A stretch of 64,000 nucleotides of DNA from Polaribacter pacificus (GTDB lineage Bacteria; Bacteroidota; Bacteroidia; Flavobacteriales; Flavobacteriaceae). The notes below the pieces were generated by a model. It did not search any database. It had not been told where the DNA came from and saw nothing but the letters and a program-made list of their open reading frames with translations. Shown here piece by piece: positions 15,141 through 24,652 of the stretch. The translations under genes and the position numbers were made by a program. How positions within the stretch are numbered: the first letter of the stretch is position 1; every line of letters begins with the position of its first letter. The stretch lies in contig NZ_CP150664.1 in the NCBI RefSeq assembly GCF_038024035.1, positions 1,054,001 through 1,118,000 of the forward strand, in the 5' to 3' direction.

Positions 15141-17537
15141 ATGAAAAAAGTACTCATGTATTTGTTTGTAATCGCACTAGGCGTACCAACAAATAGCTTT
15201 GCACAAAAAAAACAAACCACAAAGACTGATAAGAAAGAACCTTCATATGCTGATTTTATCACCAGTGAGAGTATTTCTGATGCAGGTCTATTTACAACCC
15301 ATGAAACCGATGGTAAATTTTATTTTGAAATCCCAAATGCATTACTAGACAAAGAAATGCTATTGGTAACCCGTATTAAAGAATTACCTAGTAATTTTGG
15401 AGGCGGCTATGTAAATGCAGGATCAAAAGTTAATGAACAAGTTATAGTTTGGACTTTATACAAAGATAAAATACTATTAAAGGTAAAATCATATAGCGCT
15501 ATCGCAGATGATGCCTTACCTATTTCTAAATCGGTAAAATCAAACAATTTAGAACCTGTTATTTATGCATTTGATATCAAAGCAAGCAACAAACAGAACA
15601 ACAGCAATTTAGTTGATGTTACATCGTTTTTTAACAGTGATGTAAAAGCGATTAGCGGATTGGCTAGCAGAATGAGAACCACTTACAAAGTAAGACGACT
15701 AGACAGCAAAAGAAGTTTTATTAACAGCATCCATAGTTATCCAAAAAACATTGAGGTAGTTCAAAATTTCACTTTTGAAGCCGATGCTCCACCAAGCAAC
15801 ACATCAAGCAATACACTTAGCATGCAAATTAATCAATCAATGATTCTTTTGCCAGAAAATCCAATGACACCTAGAGTTTACGACAAGCGTGTTGGTTATT
15901 TTTCTGTAGGAACAGTAGATTACAGCTCTGACAAATTAAAATCTGAAAGCAAACGATTTATCAAAAGATGGAGATTAGAGCCAAAAGACCCTGCTGCGTA
16001 TGCAAGAGGTGAGCTGGTTGAGCCAATTAAACCAATTGTATATTATTTAGACCCTGCAACTCCAGAAAAACTTAGAAAATACATCAAAGAAGGTGTAGAT
16101 TCTTGGCAAAAAGTATTTGAAAAAGCAGGCTTTAAAAATGCAATTTATGCCAAATACCCTCCCACCAAAGAGGAAGATCCAGAGTTTAGCCCAGAAGACA
16201 TTCGCTATTCTGTAATTAGATATGTAGCAAGCACCACCAGAAATGCTATGGGACCTAGTGTTTCTGACCCAAGAACTGGTGAAATTATCGAGAGTGATAT
16301 TATTTGGTACCACAACCATTTGCGTTCTTACAGAAATAGATACCTTTTAGAAACTGGCGCTGCAAATCCATCAGCTAGAACCTTAGACACACCTGATGAA
16401 GAGATTGGAGAAATGATGACCATGGTTATTGCCCATGAAGTTGGACACGCTTTAGGATTGCCTCACAATATGGCTGCAAGTTCTGCCTATCCTGTAGCCT
16501 CTTTAAGAGACGGTGCTTTTACTCAAAAATACGGAATCGCTCCGAGTATTATGGACTATGCTCGTTACAACTATATAGCGCAACCTGGAGATAAAAATAT
16601 TCGTTTTATCAGACAATTAGGACCTTATGATGAGTACTCAATTAACTGGGGATACCGTGTGATTCCGAATGCAAAAACACCACAAGACGAAGTTAAAACA
16701 CTTGACAAGTGGATCGCAGACAAAAGCAACAACCCAATCTACCGTTTTGGAGACAAAGGCTTTGACCCAACAGCACAGACTGAAGGCATTGGAGATGACC
16801 CTGTTTTAGCCAGTACTTATGGAGTTAAAAACCTAAAATACGTCGCTAAAAACCTATCAAAATGGACCTCAGACAAAACAAACAACTACGATGATTTAAA
16901 AGAACTTTACGGAGAACTTTTAGGTGTTTGGGGCAGATATATTGGTCATGTAACAAACAATATCGGAGGAATTGTCGAAAACAACAAAAAGCCTGAACAA
17001 CGCGGAAACGTTTATTCTTATGTTGATTTAAATACTCAAAAGAAATCAATCAACTGGTTGCTAGCAAATGTATTTGAAACTCAAGATTGGCTTTTAGACA
17101 CACGTATTTTAAATAATATTGATGCCTCTGGACACGCTGCTAAAATCTTAGGAATTCAAACCAGACAATTAAATAGCTTATTGAGTAACGGCCGCTTAGA
17201 AAGACTTTTGGATGCTGAAGCTTTATCTAGCAGACAATACACCAGCTTAAACCTAATTAGTGATTTAAGAAATGGAATCTTTGCAGAAGCAGCAACCAAA
17301 AAGAACGTAAGTGTGCATAGAAGAAACTTGCAAAAAGCATACATTGAGCGCTTAGGTTTTTTAATTGGTCAAAAAACAGCCGCTGTTAAAAACTCTGACA
17401 TTAACTCAATTATTAGAGGTGAGTTAAGCTTGTTAAGAACTCAACTTAATAGTGCAAAAAACAGCGCCAACACCATTACAAAATACCACTACAATGACTG
17501 TATTGCCAGAATAGATACTATTTTAAAAGCAGACTAG
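15141..17537 (+). CDS. Secreted zinc metalloprotease (DUF5117/DUF5118 type)
   Basis: A 798 aa predicted metalloprotease with signal peptide MKKVLMYLFVIALGVPTNSF and cleavage after FAQ. Two N-terminal domains of the DUF5118/DUF5117 kind (roughly residues 30-400) precede a metzincin-like catalytic core. The zinc motif HEVGHALGLPHN starts near residue 432, giving three His ligands and the catalytic Glu, and SIMDY near 469 is the Met-turn. The C-terminal ~300 residues are helical and without known motifs. It is probably periplasmic or outer-membrane associated. It is transcribed alone, between two terminators. The family is widespread in Bacteroidota; the natural substrate is unknown. Confidence 0.9.
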   Translation: MKKVLMYLFVIALGVPTNSFAQKKQTTKTDKKEPSYADFITSESISDAGLFTTHETDGKFYFEIPNALLDKEMLLVTRIKELPSNFGGGYVNAGSKVNEQVIVWTLYKDKILLKVKSYSAIADDALPISKSVKSNNLEPVIYAFDIKASNKQNNSNLVDVTSFFNSDVKAISGLASRMRTTYKVRRLDSKRSFINSIHSYPKNIEVVQNFTFEADAPPSNTSSNTLSMQINQSMILLPENPMTPRVYDKRVGYFSVGTVDYSSDKLKSESKRFIKRWRLEPKDPAAYARGELVEPIKPIVYYLDPATPEKLRKYIKEGVDSWQKVFEKAGFKNAIYAKYPPTKEEDPEFSPEDIRYSVIRYVASTTRNAMGPSVSDPRTGEIIESDIIWYHNHLRSYRNRYLLETGAANPSARTLDTPDEEIGEMMTMVIAHEVGHALGLPHNMAASSAYPVASLRDGAFTQKYGIAPSIMDYARYNYIAQPGDKNIRFIRQLGPYDEYSINWGYRVIPNAKTPQDEVKTLDKWIADKSNNPIYRFGDKGFDPTAQTEGIGDDPVLASTYGVKNLKYVAKNLSKWTSDKTNNYDDLKELYGELLGVWGRYIGHVTNNIGGIVENNKKPEQRGNVYSYVDLNTQKKSINWLLANVFETQDWLLDTRILNNIDASGHAAKILGIQTRQLNSLLSNGRLERLLDAEALSSRQYTSLNLISDLRNGIFAEAATKKNVSVHRRNLQKAYIERLGFLIGQKTAAVKNSDINSIIRGELSLLRTQLNSAKNSANTITKYHYNDCIARIDTILKAD

Positions 17538-17563
17538 TACAGGTAAAAAACAATCAACCTTAC

Positions 17564-17596
17564 AACCCGTTACCCTAAATAAGTAGCGGGTTTTTT
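17564..17596 (+). terminator. Rho-independent terminator after metalloprotease
   Basis: AACCCGTTAC pairs with GTAGCGGGTT (10 bp, one G-U pair) around a 9 nt loop and runs into six T. Confidence 0.85.
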
Positions 17597-17719
17597 AGTT
17601 TCTATAATTTAATTTAACAAAGAATCATTAGTCGTAAGCAACTCTCTTTTGATTTTGATTTAATTTTCTTACAAGCCAGACTAGTTATCAATATTAGATA
17701 AAAAAACAAAGAGAAATTG

Positions 17720-17727
17720 TACCTTTG
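17720..17727 (+). promoter_or_regulatory. -7 promoter box for pepD; decides the start codon
   Basis: TACCTTTG is a perfect -7 box. It overlaps the in-frame TTG at 17725, so that TTG cannot be translated from this promoter, and the start must be the ATG at 17752, 24 nt downstream. Confidence 0.75.
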
Positions 17728-17751
17728 ATTGACAAAATAAAAGCACTATCC

Positions 17752-19215
17752 ATGAATTCAGAAATAAGAAATTTAAGCCCCCAAAACATTTGGAATCACT
17801 TTGCAGATTTAAACGCTGTACCTCGCGCTTCAAAAAAAGAAGAAAGAGTCATTGCGTTTATGGTTCAGTTTGGCAAAGACTTAGGTTTAGAAACCCTTGT
17901 AGATACTGTTGGTAATGTCATTATCAAAAAACCCGCATCTACTGGTATGGAGAACAGAAAAACGGTAGTGCTACAAAGTCATTTAGACATGGTTCACCAA
18001 AAAAACACAGATACTGATTTTGATTTTGATACTCAAGGGATTGAAATGCATGTTGAAGACGGTTGGGTAAAAGCAAAAGGAACTACACTTGGAGCAGACA
18101 ATGGACTTGGTGTTGCAGCAATCATGAGTGTTTTAGCAGCAACAGACCTTGCCCACCCTGCCATAGAAGCGCTATTTACTATTGATGAAGAAACGGGTAT
18201 GACTGGCGCCATGGGATTAGAAGCAGGATTGCTAGATGGTGAAATACTTCTAAACTTAGACACCGAAGAAGATGATGAAATAGGCATGGGTTGTGCAGGT
18301 GGTGTAGACATTACCGCTACCCGATCGTATACAGAAATGGAAACTCCAGACTTATGTTTGGCTTATAAAATTACCGTATCCGGACTCAATGGAGGGCATT
18401 CTGGAATGGACATCCACAAAGGCCTAGCAAATGCCAATAAATTGATGAATCGTTTGCTTTTTGATGGTTTTGAAAATTTTGGTTTGAGAATCGCCACCAT
18501 CAACGGAGGTAGTTTGCGAAATGCAATTCCTAGAGAAAGTCATGCAACTGTCGTTATTGACCAGGTTGCTAAAGAGCCTTTCTTATTTGAAACCGAAGAT
18601 CATATTAAAACGATTAAAGAAGAGTTCGCAAGTCTAGAGCCAAATCTTTCTATCCACATAGAAACTACAGAACTCCCTAAAAAAGTAATGGATTTGGGCG
18701 TTCAAGAAGGATTTATAAAATCAGTATATGCAGCGCTTAACGGTGTTTACAGAATGAGTCCAGACATAGACGGCCTTGTAGAAACCTCTAACAATATCGC
18801 ACGTATTAAAGTAGAAGCAGGACAAATCTATGTTGGCTGCCTTACACGTTCATCTTCTGAAACCAACAAATACGATTTGGCGACTTCCATAAGAGCCGCC
18901 TTTGAATTATCAGGCTTTGAGGTTCGCTTCTCAGGAGACTATCCAGGGTGGCAACCCAATATAAACTCTGAAATTCTCACTCTTTTAGATAGCATCTACC
19001 AAAAGCAGCAAGGTAAAAAAGCTCATATTGCTGCCTGTCATGCAGGTTTAGAATGTGGTATTTTAGGGCAAAATTACCCCAACATAGACATGGTTTCTTT
19101 TGGACCTACAATTAGAGGAGCACATTCACCAGATGAAAGAGCAGAGATTAAATCGACTCAAAAATTTTGGGATTTTTTAGTAGAAATTTTAAAAAACATC
19201 CCTGTAAAAGCATAA
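17752..19215 (+). CDS. pepD: Aminoacyl-histidine dipeptidase (PepD, M20 family)
   Basis: A 487 aa cytosolic di-zinc peptidase that hydrolyses Xaa-His dipeptides such as carnosine. M20 metal motifs are visible: HLDMVHQKN (His near residue 77), GADNGLG (bridging Asp near 117), DEETGMTGA (catalytic and metal Glu near 146) and NLDTEEDDEIGMGCAGG. A lid/dimerisation segment follows (GGHSGMDIHKGLANANKLMN), and the C-terminal metal ligand region is HAGLECGIL and SFGPTIRGAHSPDE. The longer frame opens at TTG 17725, but that codon is part of the promoter, so ATG 17752 is chosen; its product MNSEIRNLSPQNIW fits the family N-terminus. It is monocistronic. Confidence 0.94.
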   Translation: MNSEIRNLSPQNIWNHFADLNAVPRASKKEERVIAFMVQFGKDLGLETLVDTVGNVIIKKPASTGMENRKTVVLQSHLDMVHQKNTDTDFDFDTQGIEMHVEDGWVKAKGTTLGADNGLGVAAIMSVLAATDLAHPAIEALFTIDEETGMTGAMGLEAGLLDGEILLNLDTEEDDEIGMGCAGGVDITATRSYTEMETPDLCLAYKITVSGLNGGHSGMDIHKGLANANKLMNRLLFDGFENFGLRIATINGGSLRNAIPRESHATVVIDQVAKEPFLFETEDHIKTIKEEFASLEPNLSIHIETTELPKKVMDLGVQEGFIKSVYAALNGVYRMSPDIDGLVETSNNIARIKVEAGQIYVGCLTRSSSETNKYDLATSIRAAFELSGFEVRFSGDYPGWQPNINSEILTLLDSIYQKQQGKKAHIAACHAGLECGILGQNYPNIDMVSFGPTIRGAHSPDERAEIKSTQKFWDFLVEILKNIPVKA

Positions 19216-19403
19216 AATAACATTAAAAAAACAGTTGATAAACTCAAAAATAAAATCATTTTTAATTGTTTACTACGGGCTTATTTTTAAGCGCAAGTAA
19301 CTGATTTAAAGATATTTACATTTTTATCATTTTGTTAACATCTTTGGTTTTTAAAAACAACAAATAATCGTATTTTTACTTTTTATAACTAGGATCATTT
19401 TTA

Positions 19404-20168
19404 ATGGGTAAAATCATCGCAATTGCAAATCAAAAAGGAGGTGTTGGTAAAACAACTACGTCTGTAAACTTAGCAGCTTCTTTAGGTGTTTTGGAGAAAA
19501 AAGTCTTACTAATTGACGCTGACCCTCAAGCCAACGCCTCTTCGGGGTTAGGTATTGATGTAGATCAGGTAGAAATTGGTACCTATCAAGTATTAGAACA
19601 TACTGCAAATGCTAGGGAGGCTATCCAAAAAACCAGTTCACCCAATGTAGATATTATGCCTGCTCATATAGATCTGGTAGCCATTGAAATTGAATTGGTA
19701 GATAAAGAACAACGTGAGTACATGCTTCAAAAAGCCTTAGTTGATCTTAAAAATGAATATGATTATATCTTAATTGATTGCGCACCTTCATTGGGTCTAA
19801 TCACATTAAACTCATTGGTTGCTGCAGATTCAGTAATCATTCCAATACAGTGTGAGTATTTTGCCCTAGAAGGTTTGGGTAAATTATTAAATACCATTAA
19901 GAGTATTCAAAAAATCCACAACCCAGATCTAGATATAGAAGGTCTATTGCTAACTATGTTTGATTCTAGATTAAGACTTTCTAATCAGGTAGTAGAAGAA
20001 GTAAGAAAGCATTTTAGCTCAATGGTTTTTGACACCATTATCAGAAGAAATACCCGCTTAGGAGAAGCACCTAGTTACGGTGAAAGTATTATTGCCTACG
20101 ATGCCACAAGCAAAGGGGCCGTAAACTACTTAAACTTGGCTAATGAAATTTTAAAGAAAAACGCGTAA
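19404..20168 (+). CDS. parA: Chromosome-partitioning ATPase ParA/Soj
   Basis: A 254 aa deviant Walker-A ATPase that works with ParB to position chromosome origins. The P-loop KGGVGKTTT is at residues ~11-19, Walker A' is LLIDADPQANASSGLG and Walker B is DYILIDCAPSLGLITL. Length and lack of an N-terminal HTH fit the chromosomal Soj type, not a plasmid ParA. Its stop codon overlaps the parB start by one base, and it is the first gene of the parA-parB-DUF5683-dapB-lepB-WbqC series. A weak promoter candidate CATCTTTG lies at 19339-19346, about 58 nt upstream. Confidence 0.96.
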   Translation: MGKIIAIANQKGGVGKTTTSVNLAASLGVLEKKVLLIDADPQANASSGLGIDVDQVEIGTYQVLEHTANAREAIQKTSSPNVDIMPAHIDLVAIEIELVDKEQREYMLQKALVDLKNEYDYILIDCAPSLGLITLNSLVAADSVIIPIQCEYFALEGLGKLLNTIKSIQKIHNPDLDIEGLLLTMFDSRLRLSNQVVEEVRKHFSSMVFDTIIRRNTRLGEAPSYGESIIAYDATSKGAVNYLNLANEILKKNA

Positions 20169-21055
20169 TGGCAAAAGCAACAAAAAAACAAGCGTTGGGT
20201 AGAGGATTGTCTGCTTTATTAAAAGAAAACGCTGCAGATATTACTTCTGCTACAGATAAAAACGCCGATCAGTTGGTAGGAAACATCCTCGAGATTGACC
20301 TAAGTAAAATCGAAGTAAATCCATTTCAGCCAAGAACCTATTTTGATGAAGACGCCTTACAAGAATTGGCTAACTCTATTAAAGAACTTGGTGTAATCCA
20401 ACCCATTACCGTTAGAAAAGGAACAGGGAACACTTTTCAATTGGTTTCTGGAGAGCGAAGATTTAGAGCTTCTAAATTAATTGGCAATGAAACCATTCCT
20501 GCGTACATAAGATTGGCCAATGATCAAGAAATGCTTGAGATGGCTTTGGTAGAAAACATCCAACGTAAAAACCTTGACCCTATTGAAGTTGCCTTATCTT
20601 ATCAGCGCTTGTTAGATGAAATTCAACTAACTCAAGAAGAACTAAGTGTTCGAGTAGGTAAAAAAAGATCAACTGTAACAAATTATGTTCGCTTATTAAA
20701 ACTAGACCCGATTATTCAAACTGGAATGCGTGATGGTTTTATTTCGATGGGACACGGAAGAGCTTTAATCAACGTTGAAAACACAGATAGCCAACTAGAC
20801 ATTTACAGTAAGATTGTCAAAAATAAATTATCAGTTCGTCAAACAGAAGAGCTTGTTAAAAATTTAAAAGACAGCAAGGCTAAACCTAAAAAACAAAAAA
20901 AGACTCCTAGCTACATTAAAGAAAGTGTAGACCAACTAAGTGCTTTTTTTGGACACAAAATTGACATTACAGTAAATTCAAAAGGAAAAGGAAAACTGAG
21001 TATTCCTTTTCATTCTGAAGAAGATTTTAAAAGAATAAAAGACTTATTAAGCTAG
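20168..21055 (+). CDS. parB: Chromosome-partitioning protein ParB
   Basis: A 295 aa DNA-binding CTPase partner of ParA. The ParB/Sulfiredoxin-like N-terminal domain holds NPFQPRTYFDEDALQELA and the CTP-binding box LVSGERRFRASKLIG. A central HTH region (TQEELSVRVGKKRSTVTNYV) reads parS, and the short C-terminal dimerisation domain ends KRIKDLLS. The start ATG overlaps the parA stop. No full parS palindrome was found nearby. Confidence 0.96.
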   Translation: MAKATKKQALGRGLSALLKENAADITSATDKNADQLVGNILEIDLSKIEVNPFQPRTYFDEDALQELANSIKELGVIQPITVRKGTGNTFQLVSGERRFRASKLIGNETIPAYIRLANDQEMLEMALVENIQRKNLDPIEVALSYQRLLDEIQLTQEELSVRVGKKRSTVTNYVRLLKLDPIIQTGMRDGFISMGHGRALINVENTDSQLDIYSKIVKNKLSVRQTEELVKNLKDSKAKPKKQKKTPSYIKESVDQLSAFFGHKIDITVNSKGKGKLSIPFHSEEDFKRIKDLLS

Positions 21056-21642
21056 TGAGCTTTCGCTATAAAATAACAATATGTATCTGTGTCTTTACTT
21101 CGTTTTGTAGTTTTGCACAGAAGGATACTGTCCAAACTCAAGCCTCTAAAACCAACGAGAAAATAATCATTGTAGAAGAATACAAGCCCTTAGCACCTGC
21201 AAAAGCAGCGTTCTACTCGGCAGTACTACCTGGTTTAGGTCAAATTTACAACAAAAAGTATTGGAAGGCTCCAGTAGTCTGGGCTGCCATGTCAACCAGT
21301 ATCTATTTGTATATAGACAACAACAAAGAGTTTGATCGCTACAGAACAGCTTTCAAATTGAGGGAAGCAGGCCTTAAAGATGAATTTACCAATGATGATG
21401 GCAGTGTATTGATCTCTAGAAACGGACTTATCAATGCACAAAAAACGCTAAGACAAAATAGAGACTTGTCTTTATTGACCACGGCTGTCTTTTATGTCTT
21501 ACAAATTATAGAGGCCAGCGTTAATGCACACCTATTACAATTTAACACCAACGACAACCTAACATTTCAACCAATGATTCAACAGCATCCAATGAATTTT
21601 GATGCTCCAAAATTTGGTTTGTCATTTAAATATTCCTTTTAA
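21055..21642 (+). CDS. DUF5683 membrane protein
   Basis: A 195 aa protein starting at GTG that overlaps the parB stop. It has a signal peptide (cleavage near FCSFAQ) followed by a DUF5683 domain: KAAFYSAVLPGLGQIYNKKY, then hydrophobic helices (WAAMSTSIYLYI; LLTTAVFYVLQIIEASVNAH). The domain is always found in Bacteroidota next to parB, and its function is not known. The proline/glycine motif followed by helices resembles small membrane proteins such as TM2-type domains. Translational coupling with parB is likely. Confidence 0.85.
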   Translation: MSFRYKITICICVFTSFCSFAQKDTVQTQASKTNEKIIIVEEYKPLAPAKAAFYSAVLPGLGQIYNKKYWKAPVVWAAMSTSIYLYIDNNKEFDRYRTAFKLREAGLKDEFTNDDGSVLISRNGLINAQKTLRQNRDLSLLTTAVFYVLQIIEASVNAHLLQFNTNDNLTFQPMIQQHPMNFDAPKFGLSFKYSF

Positions 21643-21644
21643 TC

Positions 21645-22346
21645 ATGAAAATCGCACTATTAGGCTACGGAAGAATGGGCAAGGAGATTGAACAAATTGC
21701 GCTTAAAAGAGGCCATCAAATTGTGATTAAAACCTCTGATCAAGAGGGTTACGATATTAGCAATGCAGATGTGGCTATTGATTTTAGTGTACCATCAGCA
21801 GCAGTTTCTAATATTAGCAACTGTATTAACCATCAAGTACCGGTAATCTCCGGCACTACAGGCTGGTTAGAACAATACGATCAAGTAGTTTCGCTTTGCA
21901 ATCAAAAGAAAGGAGCATTTATTTATGCATCCAATTTTAGTTTGGGTGTTAACATCTTTTTTGAGCTAAACAAACAATTGGCAAAAATGATGAATACCAT
22001 AGAGGATTACTCTTTGAGCATAGAAGAAATTCACCACACTCAAAAACTAGATGCTCCTAGCGGAACAGCCATTAGTTTAGCAGAAGGCATTATAGCCAAT
22101 TCTGCTAAAAAGAAATGGGAACTTGATGCATCAAATTCTGATGAAATCATTCCGATTAGCGCCAAAAGAATCCCAGAAGTACCTGGTACACATACCATAT
22201 GCTATGAATCTGATGTGGATCAAATAGAAATAAAACACACCGCCCATAACCGCAAAGGCTTTGCACTTGGTGCAGTTGTGGCCGCAGAATGGCTGGTTGG
22301 AAAAACAGGAGTTTACACCATGAAAGACGTGTTAAACTTAGGTTAA
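21645..22346 (+). CDS. dapB: 4-hydroxy-tetrahydrodipicolinate reductase
   Basis: A 233 aa cytosolic NAD(P)H-dependent reductase of the diaminopimelate/lysine pathway. Nucleotide motif LGYGRMGKEI is at residues 4-13. The catalytic and substrate site is EIHHTQKLDAPSGTAISLAE (His-His, Lys, SGTA). The C-terminal IKHTAHNRKGFALGAV is typical. It is short compared with the E. coli enzyme (~270 aa), as usual for Bacteroidota. It follows the DUF5683 gene by two bases. Confidence 0.96.
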   Translation: MKIALLGYGRMGKEIEQIALKRGHQIVIKTSDQEGYDISNADVAIDFSVPSAAVSNISNCINHQVPVISGTTGWLEQYDQVVSLCNQKKGAFIYASNFSLGVNIFFELNKQLAKMMNTIEDYSLSIEEIHHTQKLDAPSGTAISLAEGIIANSAKKKWELDASNSDEIIPISAKRIPEVPGTHTICYESDVDQIEIKHTAHNRKGFALGAVVAAEWLVGKTGVYTMKDVLNLG

Positions 22347-22393
22347 TAACTGTAACGCTTTACAAAAAGCATTACTTATACAAAGACAATAAC

Positions 22394-22412
22394 ATTCTTT
22401 ACAGCAAAGAAT
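22394..22412. promoter_or_regulatory. Small inverted repeat in the dapB-lepB gap
   Basis: ATTCTTT-ACAGC-AAAGAAT is a perfect 7 bp inverted repeat 16 nt before the lepB start. It has no T-run, so it is not a terminator. It could be a leader hairpin or operator for lepB. Confidence 0.3.
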
Positions 22413-22427
22413 ACAAAACATACAAAT

Positions 22428-24011
22428 ATGACTTTTACAGAATGGTTAATCGTTTTTTTAGTGATCCAACTGGTCCATTTTTTGGCCACTTGGAAAATCT
22501 ATATTAAGGCAGGAAGAAAAGCTTGGGAAGCGGCTGTACCTGTTTATAATGCCATTGTTTTAATGCAAATTATCAACCGACCAAAATGGTGGGTTATTTT
22601 ATTGTTTATCCCTGTTGTAAACCTACTAATGTTCCCAATAATTTGGATAGAGACCTGTAGAAGTTTTGGACATAATAAAAGCCATGATACGTATCTAGCA
22701 GTTATTTCTTTAGGGTTTTACCTGTTTTATTTAAATTATGCAACAGACCTAAACTATATAGAAAACAGAAGCCTACAGCCTAAAACGTCTCTTGGAGAGT
22801 GGGTAAGTTCTATCGCCTTTGCTATTATTGCAGCAACCTTGGTACATACCTATTTTATGCAGCCTTATACCATTCCAACTTCTTCTTTAGAAAAAACCTT
22901 GTACGTAGGAGACTTTCTATTTGTAAGCAAGTTTCATTATGGTGCACGGGTACCCATGAGCGTAGTATCGGCACCGATGGTACATGACACCTTACCAATT
23001 TTAGGCAAATCATACCTTTCTAATTCTAAAGACAAAGAGTCCTGGTTAAACAAGCTAACCTTGCCTTATATGCGTGTCCCAGGCATTCAAAAAATAAAGA
23101 GAAATGATATTGTGGTTTTTAGTTGGCCAAATGACACCACCAGCACTATGTACAATGACCGGTCAAAAAAGTTCACTTACAAACCTATAGACAAAAGAAC
23201 CAATTATGTAAAACGTACTGTGGCCATCCCAGGAGACTCCCTAGAAATTAGAGATGGTTATGTCTATATTAACGGAAAGAAAACAGTCTTACCAGATCGT
23301 GCAAAAACCCAATACTATTTTACTGTAGAAACCGAAGGTAAATCGTTTAGTGCAGGTGCTTTAAAAAGATACAACATTAGAGAAGGTAAAATTATTAATG
23401 GAAAATATCTATTAAATTTAACCGATGAAGAGGCCGCTTTGATTGCAAAAAATCCAATTGTTAAGAGCGTCACAAAAATGATAGAGCCTAACGGCATCTA
23501 CAATGAAGAAGTTTTCCCTCACAATCCACAATACAAATGGAACCAAGACAATTTTGGACCAATATATATCCCTAAAAAAGAAGTAACGGTTGATTTAAAT
23601 GCCAAATCCATGCCTTTTTACAAAGACATAATTGAGCGTTATGAACACAATAATTTATCTATTGTTGGGGACAACTATTTTATCAATGGTAAAAAAGCCA
23701 ATAGCTACACCTTTAAACAGGATTATTACTGGATGATGGGAGACAACAGACAAAACTCTTTAGATGCTCGTTTCTGGGGATATGTCCCTTTTGATCATGT
23801 GGTAGGAAAGCCTGTTTTTATTTGGCTAAGTTGGGATCCAAATGCCCCTGATTTTATGTCTAAATTAAAATCAATTCGTTGGGACAGAATGTTTACCACT
23901 GTTGGTGGAAGTGGAGAACCAGTATCATATTTTAATTATTTTCTAATTGCACTGCTTGGTTATTTTGGGTTTAGTTACTATAGAAGTAAGCGAAAAAAAT
24001 CAGACTCATAA
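22428..24011 (+). CDS. lepB: Signal peptidase I (large Bacteroidota form)
   Basis: A 527 aa inner-membrane protease that removes signal peptides from exported proteins. The N-terminus has membrane helices (residues ~2-20, 40-66, ~80-100) and another near 125-145. The catalytic Ser is in YTIPTSSLEKTL (near residue 153) and the general-base Lys in YVKRTVAIPGDSLEIRDG (near 262), followed by the GDNRQNSLDARFWG box. A large insertion between the Lys box and GDNR, and a C-terminal helix, make it about twice the length of Gram-positive enzymes, as usual in this phylum. It is downstream of dapB and upstream of a WbqC-family gene. Confidence 0.95.
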   Translation: MTFTEWLIVFLVIQLVHFLATWKIYIKAGRKAWEAAVPVYNAIVLMQIINRPKWWVILLFIPVVNLLMFPIIWIETCRSFGHNKSHDTYLAVISLGFYLFYLNYATDLNYIENRSLQPKTSLGEWVSSIAFAIIAATLVHTYFMQPYTIPTSSLEKTLYVGDFLFVSKFHYGARVPMSVVSAPMVHDTLPILGKSYLSNSKDKESWLNKLTLPYMRVPGIQKIKRNDIVVFSWPNDTTSTMYNDRSKKFTYKPIDKRTNYVKRTVAIPGDSLEIRDGYVYINGKKTVLPDRAKTQYYFTVETEGKSFSAGALKRYNIREGKIINGKYLLNLTDEEAALIAKNPIVKSVTKMIEPNGIYNEEVFPHNPQYKWNQDNFGPIYIPKKEVTVDLNAKSMPFYKDIIERYEHNNLSIVGDNYFINGKKANSYTFKQDYYWMMGDNRQNSLDARFWGYVPFDHVVGKPVFIWLSWDPNAPDFMSKLKSIRWDRMFTTVGGSGEPVSYFNYFLIALLGYFGFSYYRSKRKKSDS

Positions 24012-24020
24012 ACGTTTTTC

Positions 24021-24626
24021 ATGTCTTTATTTTTGCCTACTTATTTCTCACCCATTTCTCAATACAAAGCAATGGTAAATTCTGAGCAGGTTGTTTTTGA
24101 AATAGAAGACAATTTCCAAAAGCAAACCTACAGAAACCGTTGTTATATTTATGGAGCTAACGGCAAACAATTATTAAACATCCCGGTTAATCATCCAGCA
24201 AGTACTGATCGAAAAAAAACCAAGGACTGTCTAGTTGAAAATAGCAGTCAATGGCAAAGCCAACATTTAAAATCATTGCAGGTTGCCTATAGAAATTCAC
24301 CTTTTTTTGAATTTTACATCGATGATCTCTTACCAATTTTCACAAAAAAATACCACTTCCTCCTAGATGTAAACATCGACAGCTACACAGCTATTATGGA
24401 AGCCTTGCAACTCCCTACTCTGTATAGCAAAACAACAGAATATCAACTTGAATCAGAAACTGACTATAGAGCATTGGCAAATGCCAAACAAACAGAGTCC
24501 TCTCCTTTTGAACCCTATATACAGATGTTTGATGATAAGCACGGTTTTATCCCAGACCTTTCTATTTTAGATTTACTTTTTATGGAAGGCCCAAACGCTA
24601 GTAGCTATTTAGAAAAAAAAGAGTAA
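24021..24626 (+). CDS. WbqC family protein
   Basis: A 201 aa protein of the WbqC/WbmP-like family, indicated by the start LFLPTYFSPISQYKAMVNSE, the segment FQKQTYRNRCYIYGANGKQL and the C-terminal FDDKHGFIPDLSILDLLFME. Members occur in polysaccharide loci, but the exact activity is unresolved. It follows lepB by nine bases and is likely the last gene of the parA operon. Confidence 0.85.
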   Translation: MSLFLPTYFSPISQYKAMVNSEQVVFEIEDNFQKQTYRNRCYIYGANGKQLLNIPVNHPASTDRKKTKDCLVENSSQWQSQHLKSLQVAYRNSPFFEFYIDDLLPIFTKKYHFLLDVNIDSYTAIMEALQLPTLYSKTTEYQLESETDYRALANAKQTESSPFEPYIQMFDDKHGFIPDLSILDLLFMEGPNASSYLEKKE

Positions 24627-24631
24627 ATTTG
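24624..24631 (+). promoter_or_regulatory. -7 promoter box for the Crp-family regulator
   Basis: TAAATTTG is a perfect TAnnTTTG box that begins in the WbqC stop codon and lies 21 nt before the next start. The regulator can therefore be transcribed on its own. Confidence 0.65.
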
Positions 24632-24652
24632 AGTAAAACCAAAATTACTTAA

